Assembly: GCA_038373885.1 (NCBI GenBank)
Contig: JAWZYV010013008.1
Location: 248,001 to 312,000 of the forward strand
DNA: 64,000 nucleotides
Source: Cheiracanthium punctorium
Taxonomy: Eukaryota > Arthropoda > Arachnida > Araneae > Cheiracanthiidae
Reading direction: 5' to 3'
A program made the translations under genes and the position numbers. The notes under the pieces were generated by a model, which saw only the letters and a program-made list of their open reading frames with translations, was not told the DNA's origin and made no database searches. Positions 1 through 13,800 of the stretch are shown piece by piece; within the stretch, counting starts at the first letter, position 1; each line of letters opens with the position of its first letter.

Positions 1-2690
1 GTAGTATTTATGTATTTTTATTGAAACAAGAGAAAGCTTTCCTTTGATTTTTTTAAATATTTGAATGTTTTGATTTGAATTAACAACTAAAATTTCCACG
101 TCATTCTACTTTATGAATAAACATCTAATTAAAAATATTCCACTTTTCAGAATATATATGCATATAAATGGTGGTTATTTTAATATTAGTATTAATTTAA
201 TGTAGTAGTTAACATTAATAACTTTACTTAATATAAAATGCCTGAAAAATATTTATTTATCAATCTTATTTGCTCGTCTTCATATTTTTTAAAATTTCTG
301 GAATTTTCGAATTTTTGTTCCTCAATTATGGACCCGTATGGGCCGGGCCGGGCCGCGATGCTTGTTTCAAATGTGTTACGGGCCCGGGCCGGGCCGGGAC
401 TCAATTTTCAGGCCCGTGCAGGTCTCTACAATATGTGCAATTTCTGCAGCAGCAGGCTCATAATTTGCACCTTCCTGTCTAAGATTGTTTCTCCCAAAAT
501 AGTAATGGCGCATTACATTTTCGTACATAGGCAAAACATCGTCATGCATCTCCATATAACTCCCAAGAATAGGGCAATCACTTTTATTTCTTGTTTCAAC
601 CATCTTAAGTTATTGAACGACAAAACAAAAATGACAATACAATTCGCTTAAATCAGAATCACAGGGAGTGAAATAATGTATAGCATCGTTAAAACACAAC
701 ACATGGCCTCAGAAATATTTCTAATCAGATGCCTCAACAACAGCGCTAAAGTTCGGTTGTCGAGGGAGATGGGTTAGAATGGCAAGGGGGGGGGGGGGGG
801 GGGAGAAGGAGGAGGAGCCCCAAAGCAGAATGTTTTGCAATGTTCTGCAACGCTCTGTCAACTAGCCAAAAATGTTCTGCAGGAAATATACCTTAATATA
901 CAGAGGGCTATTATGTTAGGATATTAGTAAGCGTAACCTATATCTAAAATATTAAATGAAATTAGAGAAACTTTGTGTAATTATCAAAGTAACAAGGAAA
1001 TAAAACATTAACCGAACAGATATATATATGTAGAGAAAATATTTCGAACTAAAGCTTAAAATTCCCGGTCGCCAGTCGGCGATTCAACTTAAAAAACTGG
1101 CGATTTACGACTTTCTGACTACCGGCCAGACGAATTCTATCGTTTGTTAACTCAGGTTTCGCACTAGACTGAGGGATTGCGCGATTCTTGCAATGCCACA
1201 CAGAATCCCCCTCAAAACAAACAAACAACAACAACAAAAAAAACAAAAACAGTAGAGAACTTTTCCTGTGTGCTGGGTTGTTCAATTTTGATGAAGCAGC
1301 TAGTGGGATAAAGAATCAAATATCATTAAATTCTATTGTTATCAAAATCATTTGTGTATTATATTGCTAATTTTGATATTTATAATCTGCTGAGCTCATT
1401 CTAGGCGAGGTCAGTGGTGCGCCGCGCCCCGATGCCCTTTAAAAAAAAAAAATTCGTTAGCGCCCCGATGATGAAAAACTAGACACCCACTTTTGCCAGC
1501 GAAGTTCTTTTTAATCTCTCAGAAAGTTTCTTTAGCCCTTTTATTTGTTTAAGTGTTATTTGTTCGCTTACACCTAATGTGTTAATGATACTTGTCAAAT
1601 GAAAAGGAGGAATTTGCACAACTGCTATGGTAATAGAACTCTCCCGCCCTCTTTCCCCCTCCCGGAAGCACTCGGGAGGCCCAGTCCGGGTAGTAGCGGA
1701 CCTTGATGAGAAGGGGGATGGAAATCAACTGTGTAAAAACTAATTCATCTATTTTTTTTTTATTAATGGACCGATTTGTTTGAAAATTTGGGGATCACTT
1801 TTAAATGCAAAAATTGATTCAGAGTCTAAATTTTAGAAAGACATCTTAATTTGTTCAAAAGTTAGAAATTTATTGTCAAAACATAATTTCTTTCCCCTTT
1901 CTTACTTTGTGGCTTGGAGTTACAGAATGCTTTGTGGTTTTCTTTGTGAGCTAGACGGGGAGGCAAATGTTCTTATCTCCTTTCCGGCTATTTCAATATT
2001 ACCACTTAAATAGATGACCAGCTGATTGTTAATATCAACGGAATATTTATTATGGCTGCATGATAATCCTGAAAAATTTTTTAGCTATTGTTGTCCATTA
2101 AAAAAAAAATTAATTAAGAACTGGAATTTGTAGTGGAATAAACATTGAATAACTGGAATAGATATTTATACCATTATAGGGTTATTTTGAACAGAAGAGT
2201 TATTAATATTTTTATGCATTAACTATAATATTTTAATTGTTTGAACTTTGCAAAATAGAGAATGAAAATAAAAGTAAAATAATTTTCTCAATAAAAAGAC
2301 TTTTGTTCCTTAAGACTTCTGGGTATTTCATATTTAAAATCTTTTCTCTTCCTTTATAATCTTACCCCCCCCCTTCCTACAACCAAATGCTCAGAAGTCT
2401 GGTGCACTTAAGTGCACAAGCAGTGTAACAGACCCTGTGTCTCCTCGTCATGAAGTATGCAAAAGTGCTAGTGCAAATATAATGAGACGTTTCTTTGGTG
2501 AAGATGGGCCTGGAAAGTTGATATGTGTTTGCACTGCTGACATTTTATATACAGCTTTCTTTCCATCTTTTTCTGGGGAGTTAAATGAGTATGGAGAAAA
2601 AGAACTTGCAGAATTCTGTACAGTTTTTAATAAAATATATTGAATTTTTCGATTTTTCAGAAGAGATAATTAGAAAATATAATCGGGCCA
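1..2690. other. AT-rich stretch without a recognised gene
   Basis: I find no exon, RNA gene or transposon terminus here. It should lie downstream of the last host-gene exon seen (minus strand), so it is probably intron. Local oddities are a GC-rich patch around 335-415 with repeated GGGCCGGGCCG-type units and a poly-G run at 786-803. Short open frames are not supported by homology or splice context. Confidence 0.5.
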
Positions 2691-2779
2691 ATAATTTAAA
2701 TTTATCATACGCTATCGATGTTAATTTTTATATAAGTAGAGCTAAATATTCTTAATTGCAACAAAAACCATAAAATATT

Positions 2780-3465
2780 CAAATGTTGCATTCGCAAAAT
2801 GTCGCAATTCTCAAGATTTTCAGACCGATGTTTCGAAATCGCGTAAATTTTCGGACCCGTTTATAGTAGTTTTGCATTTCTAAATGCATCCATGATTACT
2901 TAAAGCATAGTATTATCTATAATAATTATGAATAAACTGTAATAGGAAGACCAGTTTAACAAAACAATCATTCACAGCATAAACTTGCAAGAGCGCGAAA
3001 CATCTGGAGCATCGTTACTAACTGCTTTTGCTACGGCGGTAAAATCTGAAATTATGAATATTTATTAAATAATTTGTAACTGTGTAGTTACTAAACATAA
3101 CTTCTGACATTGCAGTATCAAGATCGACAGGCGGAATTGCTTAATCTCCCTTTCCCTTTCTAAGCATGAGTGCGTATTTGTTTGAAAATCCTGATGGCGT
3201 TTTCTTGTTGTGTCAGCAGAAAACAAACATCGGAGAGGCACCTTTAAGGTCAGCTCATAGCTCACGAAAGATGAAATAAAAAAGCTATTTAATAAACATC
3301 CTATTCAGAAGAGGGTAAATTATTTGCAAAAATGCATTTTAACGGGTTGCATGTATGAAGGTCTAGTTTTACTACTTGTAATTTTGAAGTGGCCAGTTTA
3401 ATCGATTGTATTTTTGTAAAGGAGCCGTTTTAATCCAATTTTTTTAAAGGGGTTGCACATAAAAA
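2780..3465 (+). repeat. Dispersed repeat family R1, copy 1
   Basis: Segments here recur, diverged, at about 19260-19990 (same strand) and in part at 63385-63570 (opposite strand). Shared blocks include TAATAATTATGAATAA near 2922 and 19423 and a CTTGCAAG-type block. Near 3390-3465 are units of about 30 nt with GTTTTAATCGATTGTATTTTTG, related to units at 19890-19990 and, on the other strand, at 50050-50150. No coding capacity is visible. It is probably an old non-autonomous transposon, class unknown. Confidence 0.55.
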
Positions 3466-3481
3466 TTCTCAGTTTTATATG

Positions 3482-3509
3482 CTCCTATAATTTTTAAAAA
3501 TTATAGGAG
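3482..3509. repeat. Perfect 28-bp palindrome
   Basis: Two 14-nt arms, beginning CTCCTATAA, meet with no spacer. The sequence is exactly self-complementary across 28 bp. It could form a cruciform or be the centre of an old foldback transposon. No terminal repeats were found around it. Confidence 0.8.
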
Positions 3510-3679
3510 TGTTACACTCAAAGCAAGAGACTTTGTCTCGAGCAGACATATTTACCGGGGGGAAAAACGTAGCTAGAAAATGAATGTGAATGTTTAGTTA
3601 AAATTTAGACACGGAAATACCTTAGTAATTAGTTAAAAAAATTTAAAAGCCTAAAATCTCCATAAAGTGATTAAATGTA

Positions 3680-3732
3680 AGTGAATGTAATTAAGTGAGT
3701 AAATGTAAATGTAATTAAGTGAGTAAATGTTT
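3680..3732. repeat. Short tandem duplication
   Basis: A unit of about 24-28 nt containing AATGTAATTAAGTGAGTAAA occurs twice in a row, followed by looser GTGAATG variants. It looks like a small AT-rich minisatellite with no further context. Confidence 0.55.
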
Positions 3733-4738
3733 TTAGCTAATTAATGAATGTGAATGATATTGCAAGTGATAAGTGCTGTCCGTTCTCCACATGTGGGGTC
3801 CAAAAAGGTGGCGCTCTCCCAGAAGGAGATGATCAGGCGCCTTTTGGGTGATAATTCACTTTTGACTAATTGCTGCCGTGTCATCTCCCCCACAAAGAAA
3901 TATATTCTTTCTATGCCTGGATGCAGGAGATGAAATGGTATCCCTCCAGATTGCTGTCTGGCTTTTGAGTTTGACTTTCTGTTTAAAGTGATTGATCTCT
4001 CCCTTTTCAGTCCTCATCCGTAATTGTTCTGCAGCGGAGCTCTTTGTTCTGCGACGCACGTCGCCGATTTCGGCATGTTCTGCGTTGGGGAGGAGGAGTA
4101 ATAATTTAAAGAAGAATGCAAGCTGAAAATCAGGACGATGTTTACAAAAAGTATGTGAGAGGGTGAGATTTGTTAATATCAAGCTCATGTTGGTAATGAA
4201 GTGGATGTAGACGAGTTTGTTTATCCAACTTATCGAGCTATTTTTTCGAGTAAAAATGGCAAACTTTAAGGGATTTGGGGAGGCCTAAGAATTTATTTTA
4301 CATTGGCTAGCTTTTTACAAACGTTTATATACTCAAAAGTGCAAATAAATAACCTGGTGACATTTCATAGTTTTATTTATTTATTTTTTTAATGAAAAGA
4401 GCAGTTGATTTTAAAGCATTTTTACCTATAATTTCCAAAATTCGTGGCTCTTGAGGAAGCCTAAGATATTAAACAATTTCATCCAAATTTCAGGGTTTAA
4501 TTTTACAACCAAAATCGCAACTATTTCACATGGTGAAGTTTCAAATTTCAAAAAAAATTGTTTTTCGCACCACCCTATTATTCAACCTCTTAAAAATGTT
4601 TAGTAAAATTCACCCATAATTTAAATCATACCATCTCAGAAGTTATTATTAGCAAATGCCAGAGGAACTACAGTATTTTTGTAACTGCATATATGATTTA
4701 AAATCATAATTCAATTACTATTACATAAAATAACTTAC

Positions 4739-4816
4739 AGGTACAAATGATACATATGGATGAACTTCATTACATTCTCTCTTGTTTCTACATAGAAATG
4801 CAAAAATGGTATAGCC
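4739..4816 (-). CDS. CASD1: CASD1 exon i (78 bp, last seen)
   Basis: Acceptor TTTATAG, donor GTAAGT, 26 codons in phase 0. It reads [20 protein letters not shown] and ends YVSFVP, matching the cysteine-containing loop of CASD1. The next exon should encode a membrane segment followed by an FFAWFG-like block. I could not find it before position 1. Confidence 0.85.
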
Positions 4817-7800
4817 CTATAAAACAATAAAATAAGAGATTATTTAAGACAAGCATATCAAAAATATTGAATAACGTGTGTGCTACCATAACAAATTACA
4901 AAATGTAATTTTGGTAACAAATAATAACAAATAACACATACCCCTAATCCAAAGAATGCAGCAAGAGCAGCAGACAAGGATATACCCTTAGAAAACAAAT
5001 TTCCTCTAAGCTTATCATCTAATATGTGATACTGCTTTAAAAGTTGAAGGCCAAATGCAAAAAGCATTCCAAAAAGCACACTCTGCAATAAATAAAACTA
5101 AATTAATGACCACAGAATGTCATGATCAAACATGGACTTAAAACCAGCAGTTAGGGAGGAATGGCGAGTGGGAGTGCTCCAAAATGATGAATATCTCAAA
5201 CTATTGTTCTTATCATCAAAAAGTAAAACATTGAAATTTTTATCACTAATTGCACTAGTGTTATTAAGATATTTGTATTTACCACTCGTTTAATTTTAAA
5301 TATTATAGTTTAATAAACATAATTCTAAAAGTCATTTGATTTGAATTAATTGTTCTGGCTTATCCAGTGAATAGTATTTTTCCATTTTGCCTAGCTTTGT
5401 ATACAAATTAAGAATATCTATTTTCAATCTGGATGTCTAGTTTAGAGCGATATAAAAAAGAAAGAAAATTGTAAATGTTTAAACTTGCTTGCTAACTGTA
5501 ACTAACATGTTTCCTCTTGAGGCATCAAGATAAGTCTTTGTCTACAAATTTAAGGGATCTCCTAAGCCCAGAGTCCCCAGCAACTGCCATGCACATCTAT
5601 AGGTAAATACGGCACTAATGGAAACAGGTTATTTTTTAACATTTTAAATGTGAGAAGTGTTTTCTTTCCCCTAACTAGCATAATATGAAAGTGCCTTTTT
5701 GGTGAGTGCAAAATGCTGCTGTTATATGATTTTGAAGCAGAGTTTTATGTCTTGTTCTGTTTCGCTCTTAAAACTTATTAGACATAAATAGCAGCTAATT
5801 CTAAATCTTTCCCTCTCCTAATTTTTACTTACCTACTTGTGGAACTCCTTTTAAAAAATTTCTTTTGCCAGTAAGACAGTATGTTATATCTTCTTAAATA
5901 ATATCTTATCGTATGTTATCTTGTAAAACATGATTTCAAAAAAAGCTATACATGTTTATATGCTTAAATAATATTTAAAGGGGGAAATTGTCTTGAAACT
6001 TACATATCTGTCAATTTTCCATCGAAACCACCATTCTTTTATTGAATCATCTGTTGTGACAAACAGAGCTTTCCAAGGACGAGTAACAAATACTTTTTCA
6101 AAAAATACCTGAAGTAAAAATTTAAATTATTTTCAGCAAAAATGTAATACTGTAAAATATAAAAATACTGTAGCACTATACATTATAGGGATGCACTGAA
6201 TATTCGGTATACTGCTTATTCGGCAGACAAACCGAATATTCAGTTTGGCCGAATACTTTAATATTCGACAACAGAATAGTAAACAAATTTTAATATTCAA
6301 CAATTGGTAAACAAACACCTTTTTTTTTAAAATACCATGAATGAAAGTTATAGTATAGTACCATAGTACAAAATTAATTTAAATTGTACTTACTAATATT
6401 ACATTGAAAGTAATTTTAATGTAAGAGAAAACACTCAGATATTAAATTTAAATATTGTTATTCTGCAATTTTTCTTAAATTTTAAGACACATTACATTAA
6501 CCATATATTACTAATTTAAATATGAAACAGTAACGAGAAAAAAAAGAAGCTCATTATTAAGTGTTTATGAAAATGGATAGTCAATTACCTGCTAATTTTT
6601 TAAAGGAAATATGCAGGTTTAAAAGATTGATCATAATTTCATGAATATTCAAAAAGGTAGCTAATAATACAGGGTGTGTCACAATTCCTTCCCCGGTCTG
6701 GAAGGCTTATAAAAAAAAAAAAACATTACCAATACAGCAACAAAGTTGACTTTATTGGATAAAGAAATGTTACAAGTTTTGTTTCATACATGTTCAATAT
6801 GCGAACGTTTTGTGATGCGGCAGATATCAAGTCAAATTCTTCCCTCTCCACACTCACTTAAACATCGCAATCAACAGAAGTGAATGCGGCTGTGATCCTT
6901 TGACATAAATCTTTCATGAACTTTCATGAATGTATCATGAGGCCTAAGGGGGCCCTAATACATAATCTTTTATGTAACCCCATTAAAAAGAAATCGCATG
7001 GAGTTAGGTCCAGAGAGCAAGGTGACCACAGAAGAAGGCGATTGTCAGCATCAGAACCTCAACCAATCGATCGAACAATGAGGAAGCTTGTAATTTGGGA
7101 AACAAAACTTGTAATGTTTCTTTTTCCAGTAAGGCCAACTTTGTTGCTGTATTGGTAATATATTATTTTTTATAAGCCTTCCAAACCTGGGCGGGCATCG
7201 TGACACACCCTGTATATTATTTTTTTAAAAATTTGGATATTAAACTTGGTACTTTAATATCTGAAAAGTTTCAAACTATATGAAATATTAAATATTGTTT
7301 AAAAACAAGCTCATTAAATTAATTGGAGCACAATCAAAGTTTAATAACAGTTTAATAAATTTTAACCAAATATTCGGTATTTGGCCGAATATTCGGTTAG
7401 AAATTCAACTGAATATTCGGTATTTGTTATTCGGCAAAATATGGTATTTGGTGCATCCCTAATACATTATTTTTTAAAAATTATAAAAACTACTCTAATA
7501 ATCATGCCTTATTAAAAAATAACAGAAATTATCAAATACAGTGAACTTTCATTAGTGCAAAAACATATTTCCAGTTACTACAGGAAATTTTCTTCCCCAC
7601 CATCTTCTGTCTATAATTTAGGCTAAGTACAACACAGAATGCATACCTGGTATGCATTCTGTGAAGCATTCAAAAACTAGTCTAAACTTCCTAAATACTA
7701 AAGAACTATGAACTGGTTCATGAAGAACCCTCATAATGAATTAACCTTGCATGGTACATCACTGATTTCAATTATACTGAAAACAGCACTGCAGAAGATA

Positions 7801-10800
7801 TTTTCATTTATAAAGAAGCAAAATTAAATTATATAAAAAAATAATTACAAAATTTACATATTATATATACATTTAACTGTTTGAGACCCAGCATCTACAA
7901 TTGAGGACACAAAAATTACCTATATTATCATACAGGTTGGATGTCCAAATGTGTGCACATAAAGAAAAACCAATTTTCCTTGAAAATTTAATAATCAGGA
8001 TTTTTAATTATAAATTTAATCTCTATTATCAAAAGTAAAATAATTTTATTGAAAGATAAATTATTTAATCACATCTGAAAGGGTTAAATTAAGCATTAAC
8101 ATAATTTTATGTACATGAAAATACAAGGACATAAAATCCTAATGTATCATTACGTATATGATAATATATTATTGAAAATGTTAACTTACTTCAGACATGT
8201 AAAACACTGTGACAATTCCAAAGAGAACAACAAACTTTAGAACCATATAGAAATACTGGAGAGGATTAGCTAAAAATAGGACAAAAAAAAAAAAATCATT
8301 TTTAAAAAGCTATTATAGAATGAAATTAAATCACAGAATTCTAGAAACAAAATACTATGACTGGCAATGCTGCTACTTTAATTGAACTATCACGTAAAGG
8401 AGGGATAGAACATGTTTTTTAAAGTTGAAATTTAAACAGAATTTTCATAAATATTCAGAAAAAATCGCATAGACAGTGGATAATTCACATTCCCAAGGTT
8501 TATTGCATATTATAACCTTTATTTAATGCATTGTCCAAATTTAATGAAAAAGATGCCTGTGCACGACTAGTTCTGCCGACCGTTTTTGGTGAATGCAGTT
8601 TTGCACTTATATCTGCTTTATCAATGTCAGTTTCTGGTGGGAAGTCAACAGTCAGTTCCTTGTGGGAAGATAAAACATTCATTTTTCTCATCATTTCTTC
8701 TTAATAAGTTAAAGTGTCCCATTCCTCCCTTTAGACAACATATCAATAAAATAAAGTATTCCTAAAAATATGCTGCTGTTAGGCCCCACTAAACAGCTAA
8801 TTTATGAAAGTTATGTTCTTAGGTCAACAAAACATTAAGAAGAATTTTGTTAGTTACAATAAATGAGACTGAAAACTTTCATAATGTATAAGAAGTTTAG
8901 GTATTGGAAGCAGCTTTTTTGTCACATGAGCTAACAGAAATCATTTGTAGCAATAACTATGATGAAGTAATTTAAAAACTTTGTAAAAAACACACATAAG
9001 AAGTAAAAGGAAAGAGGATACGCGTTTCATTCAAAAATTGTTTTGAACTTCTTCAGTCCAAGCCCTTCGACGTAAAGAACACAGGGAACTGAAAAGAGAA
9101 AAACAAGCAAGATGTTGTCACAAGGGGCAAAGAAAAGTCGAACAAAACCACGGAGAGGGGAGAAAAAAAAATATTAAAAAGGGGGATAAAAAGGAAAGGA
9201 AAGAAGCACAAAAAATACAGAAATAAAAAAGGAATAAAGAAAAATAATAAAAAAGGGAACACAAAAGTACAAACACACACACAAAAAAGAGAAAACAGAA
9301 CAAACAAACAAAAAACAAATAGCACACGTAATTTTTTTTTTTTAATATAATAAAAACCACGAACAGGACAGCACAATAAATATATAAATAATTTTTTTTT
9401 TTTTAAACAAAACGAAAAAGAAAGACAGTAACACACGTACATACACATTAAAGAAACAGGGAGAAAAAAAAAGGGGGGGGGTAGACGAAGAAAGTGAAAA
9501 GAACCTTACAACAGCAACTTCCAAGCAGAATGAACGAAAGGAACGGAAGAACCATCGTTCACAAGACGATCTAAGTGCTGGGTAATGGAAAAACCTTCCA
9601 AAAAATCCAGATGGGACAAAGACTGAGGAGTGCACAAAATCTTAGCCTTAGAAAACTGAAATCGATGATTGGAATTCCAACAATGTGAGGCAATAGAAGA
9701 TTTGGAAAGTTCGTGCCTAGAGACATATCTCTCATGCTCTTTGAGCCTAAATTTGAGAGCTCTTCTGGTCTGACCAAAATAGCCCAAATCACAAGATTCA
9801 CAAGGAATATAATAAACACCCCAACGGTTCTCAGTAGGAATAGGATCTTTAAGGGAAGAAAATTTAAGTTTATTAACAGGTTTAAAAATGACTTTGAAAC
9901 CGAAATTTTTGAGAAGTTTAGAAATTTTGTAGCATAAAGGTGAAAAGAAAGGTAGTACAATTAATTCGTTGTGAAAATTAATAGTATTAGTAGAAGTATT
10001 AGGCTTATTAAATTTAGAAACAGCTTTATCAATAATAGAGGGGCTAAAACCACGAGAAACTGCTAAGGATTTTAAGTAACTAATTTCATTATTAAGAGAA
10101 GAAGAATCAGAGCAAATTTTGATAGCACGAAACACATAAGTGTAAAAAGCAGAAAGTTTTTGCTGGTAAGGATGATTAGATAGGGCATGAGGAGGTAAAG
10201 ATATAGAAAAGGGCTTGCGGAAAACAGAAGTAGAGAAACCATCAGGATTCCTAGAAACAAGAACATCCAAAAAAGGTAAAGAATTGTTGCACTCCTCTTC
10301 TAGAGTAAATTGGATACACGGATCAACAGAATTAACGATCAAAAGTAAATTAGAAATATCACAATTGGAATCCACTAGAACGAAAGTATCGTCAACATAT
10401 CGGACCCAGCACGGAAAATGAAAGACCTTGAAGAGCTTCTCTTCAAAATAATGCATATAAATATCACATAAGAGAGGTGAGAGAGAATTACCCATAGCAA
10501 GACCCTCGGTTTGTTTATAGAAAGAGCCATTAAAAATGAAAGCAGTTTGTTTAATACAAATGCTTACTAAAGCTATAAACTCTTTAATCTCAATAGAAGT
10601 ATAATGAAACTCACGTAAACGCTTTTCCAAACAGTCAATCGCACCTTGGATAGGAACATTAGTGAATAAAGATTTAACATCAAGAGAAAGCATTTTACAA
10701 TTAGTAGGAGAAAGAAGTTTAACTTTGTTAATGAAATCATAAGAGTTTTTAACAGTGTGGGTATTACTAGCAGTCAAAGGTGAAAGAGTATGCGAGAGGA

Positions 10801-13800
10801 AACGTGCAAGGTTATAAGAAGCAGTACCAATGTTAGAAACAATGGGGCGAAAGGCAAGAGAAGGTTTATGAATTTTAGGAAGGGCATAGAAACGAGCACA
10901 GTTAGCAATAGAAGGAATAACATAACGTTTAGTTAGAGCATTTAAGATTACAGAGGACTTCACAGTGTGTTTAATTTCAGAAAGGTGACTGTTAGTAGGA
11001 TCAGAATTTAATTTAGTGTATGGACCAGTGGTTAGCATGTTATTAATACAATCAACATAAGAAGATTTATCAAGTAAAACAGTCTGGCCGCCTTTATCAG
11101 CTTTAGTAATGAGTAAATTAGGGTTAGAATTAAGTTCTTTGAGAGCAGTTTTTTGAGAACGAGAAAGGTTAGATTTGGCATGCATATTATTTGAAGAGAT
11201 AGTATTAGCAATAAGATGTCGCAAAGTATCAAGTTGGTAATAAAAAAAATTACGTGTGCTATTTGTTTTTTGTTTGTTTGTTCTGTTTTCTCTTTTTTTG
11301 TGTGTGTGTTTGTACTTTTGTGTTCCCTTTTTTATTATTTTTCTTTATTCCTTTTTTATTTCTGTATTTTTTGTGCTTCTTTCCTTTCCTTTTTCTCCCC
11401 CTTTTTAATATTTTTTTTTCTCCCCTCTCCGTGGTTTTGTTCGACTTTTCTTTGCCCCTTGTGACAACATCTTGCTTGTTTTTTTCTCTTTTCAGTTCCC
11501 TGTGTTCTTTACGTTGAAGGGCTTGGACTGAAGAAGTTCAAAACAATTTTTGAACAAAACGCGTATCCTCTTTCCTTTTACTTCTTATGTGTGTTTTTTA
11601 CAAAGTTTTTTAATTACTTTATCGTTTAACACCAGTATTTTGAGTGTTTTTTCAGTTGTTTTGTTTATTTGGACTATTAACACTCACTTTTGTTCTCTCT
11701 TTTCTTCCTTCCTTCTTCGTGTGCTTTTTCTTGCTTATTTCTTTTCTGTTTTTGTGTTTTCTGTATGGATTCATCTTTGTTTAACCGTTTTTCCCGTTTA
11801 CGATTGAAACGTTCTCGTTTCTTGAATCATTTAGGTTTTCTTGTTCGATGCAAACGCAGTAATGTCATTCCTAAGTTCATTGACATTAAGTGCAATATTC
11901 ACGGTTCTTCTCGTGTTGATAAGGCTCTGAATAGGTCTAAGCGGGCGATTTTACGGGCTTTTATTCATTATGTTCGTTATAAAGTTTCGATTCTTGAATC
12001 TGATCTTTATGATCTCCATTTGCTTTTGAGTAAGTCTTACCCAGCGTTTGCTAACTGGGAAAAACGGAATTTCGCTTATGTTGAACAACGTTCTATTTCT
12101 CACAGAGCTACTTTGGATAAGAAATTCCAAGCTCTTCTTCCGGTTAGGTCTTCCCTCGGTTCTGTTAGTCCTCTTGTTCAGGACACTGTTGTTAATTTGT
12201 CTTCACATGTTTTAACTGATTCTCAGAGAGATGCTCTTAGTTTAGGTTTGAATTTTTCTCGTGTGAGTAACGTTTCGGTTTCCAAACTTATTGCTCCTAT
12301 GGAAAACTCCTTTAAAAATAGTAAACTCTCTTCTAACCAACTTGATACTTTGCGACATCTTATTGCTAATACTATCTCTTCAAATAATATGCATGCCAAA
12401 TCTAACCTTTCTCGTTCTCAAAAAACTGCTCTCAAAGAACTTAATTCTAACCCTAATTTACTCATTACTAAAGCTGATAAAGGCGGCCAGACTGTTTTAC
12501 TTGATAAATCTTCTTATGTTGATTGTATTAATAACATGCTAACCACTGGTCCATACACTAAATTAAATTCTGATCCTACTAACAGTCACCTTTCTGAAAT
12601 TAAACACACTGTGAAGTCCTCTGTAATCTTAAATGCTCTAATTAAACGTTATGTTATTCCTTCTATTGCTAACTGTGCTCGTTTCTATGCCCTTCCTAAA
12701 ATTCATAAACCTTCTCTTGCCTTTCGCCCCATTGTTTCTAACATTGGTACTGCTTCTTATAACCTTGCACGTTTCCTCTCGCATACTCTTTCACCTTTGA
12801 CTGCTAGTAATACCCACACTGTTAAAAACTCTTATGATTTCGTTAACAAAGTTAAACTTCTTTCTCCTACTAATTGTAAAATGCTTTCTCTTGATGTTAA
12901 ATCTTTATTCACTAATGTTCCTATCCAAGGTGCGATTGACTGTTTGGAAAAGCGTTTAATCTCAATAGAAGAATAATGAAACTTGCGTAAAGAGTTTATA
13001 GCTTTAGTAAGCGTTTGTATTAAACAAACTGCTTTCATTTTTAATGGCTCTTTCTATAAACAAACCGAGGGTCTTGCTATGGGTAATTCTCTCTCACCTC
13101 TCTTATGTGATATTTATATGCATTATTTTGAAGAGAAGCTCTTCAAGGTCTTTCATTTTCCGTGCTGGGTCCGATATGTTGACGATACTTTCGTTCTAGT
13201 GGATTCCAATTGTGATATTTCTAATTTACTTTTGATCGTTAATTCTGTTGATCCGTGTATCCAATTTACTCTAGAAGAGGAGTGCAACAATTCTTTACCT
13301 TTTTTGGATGTTCTTGTTTCTAGGAATCCTGATGGTTTCTCTACTTCTGTTTTCCGCAAGCCCTTTTCTATATCTTTACCTCCTCATGCCCTATCTAATC
13401 ATCCTTACCAGCAAAAACTTTCTGCTTTTTACACTTATGTGTTTCGTGCTATCAAAATTTGCTCTGATTCTTCTTCTCTTAATAATGAAATTAGTTACTT
13501 AAAATCCTTAGCAGTTTCTCGTGGTTTTAGCCCCTCTATTATTGATAAAGCTGTTTCTAAATTTAATAAGCCTAATACTTCTACTAATACTATTAATTTT
13601 CACAACGAATTAATTGTACTACCTTTCTTTTCACCTTTATGCTACAAAATTTCTAAACTTCTCAAAAATTTCGGTTTCAAAGTCATTTTTAAACCTGTTA
13701 ATAAACTTAAATTTTCTTCCCTTAAAGATCCTATTCCTACTGAGAACCGTTGGGGTGTTTATTATATTCCTTGTGAATCTTGTGATTTGGGCTATATTGG

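Larger units (their letters stand above)
6186..7461. mobile_element. hAT-like non-autonomous transposon with 8-bp target duplication
   Basis: Inverted ends TAGGGATGCAC and GTGCATCCCTA are flanked by a perfect 8-bp duplication ATACATTA (6178-6185 and 7462-7469). Subterminal regions on both sides repeat the motif GAATATTCGG. No hAT transposase is visible. A mariner-like element (6670-7212) is inserted in the middle, so without it the element is about 730 bp. Confidence 0.9.

Noticed and set aside
238..651. Open frames on both strands over the GC-rich patch at 300-600
   Set aside because: They are created by GGGCCGGGCC-type repeats, lack splice context and match no family I know.
2437..2643. 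68-codon plus-strand frame with protein-like composition
   Set aside because: No recognisable domain, no clear splice sites, and it lies in repeat-rich DNA; support is too weak to list as a gene.
3856..4188. 110-codon minus-strand frame
   Set aside because: It covers low-complexity sequence, and its composition and context do not fit an exon of the host gene.
9053..9448. Phenylalanine/cysteine-rich minus-strand frames, with plus-strand equivalents at 11254-11517 and 14220-14531
   Set aside because: They translate the pyrimidine-rich tract of the pseudo-LTRs and are not proteins.
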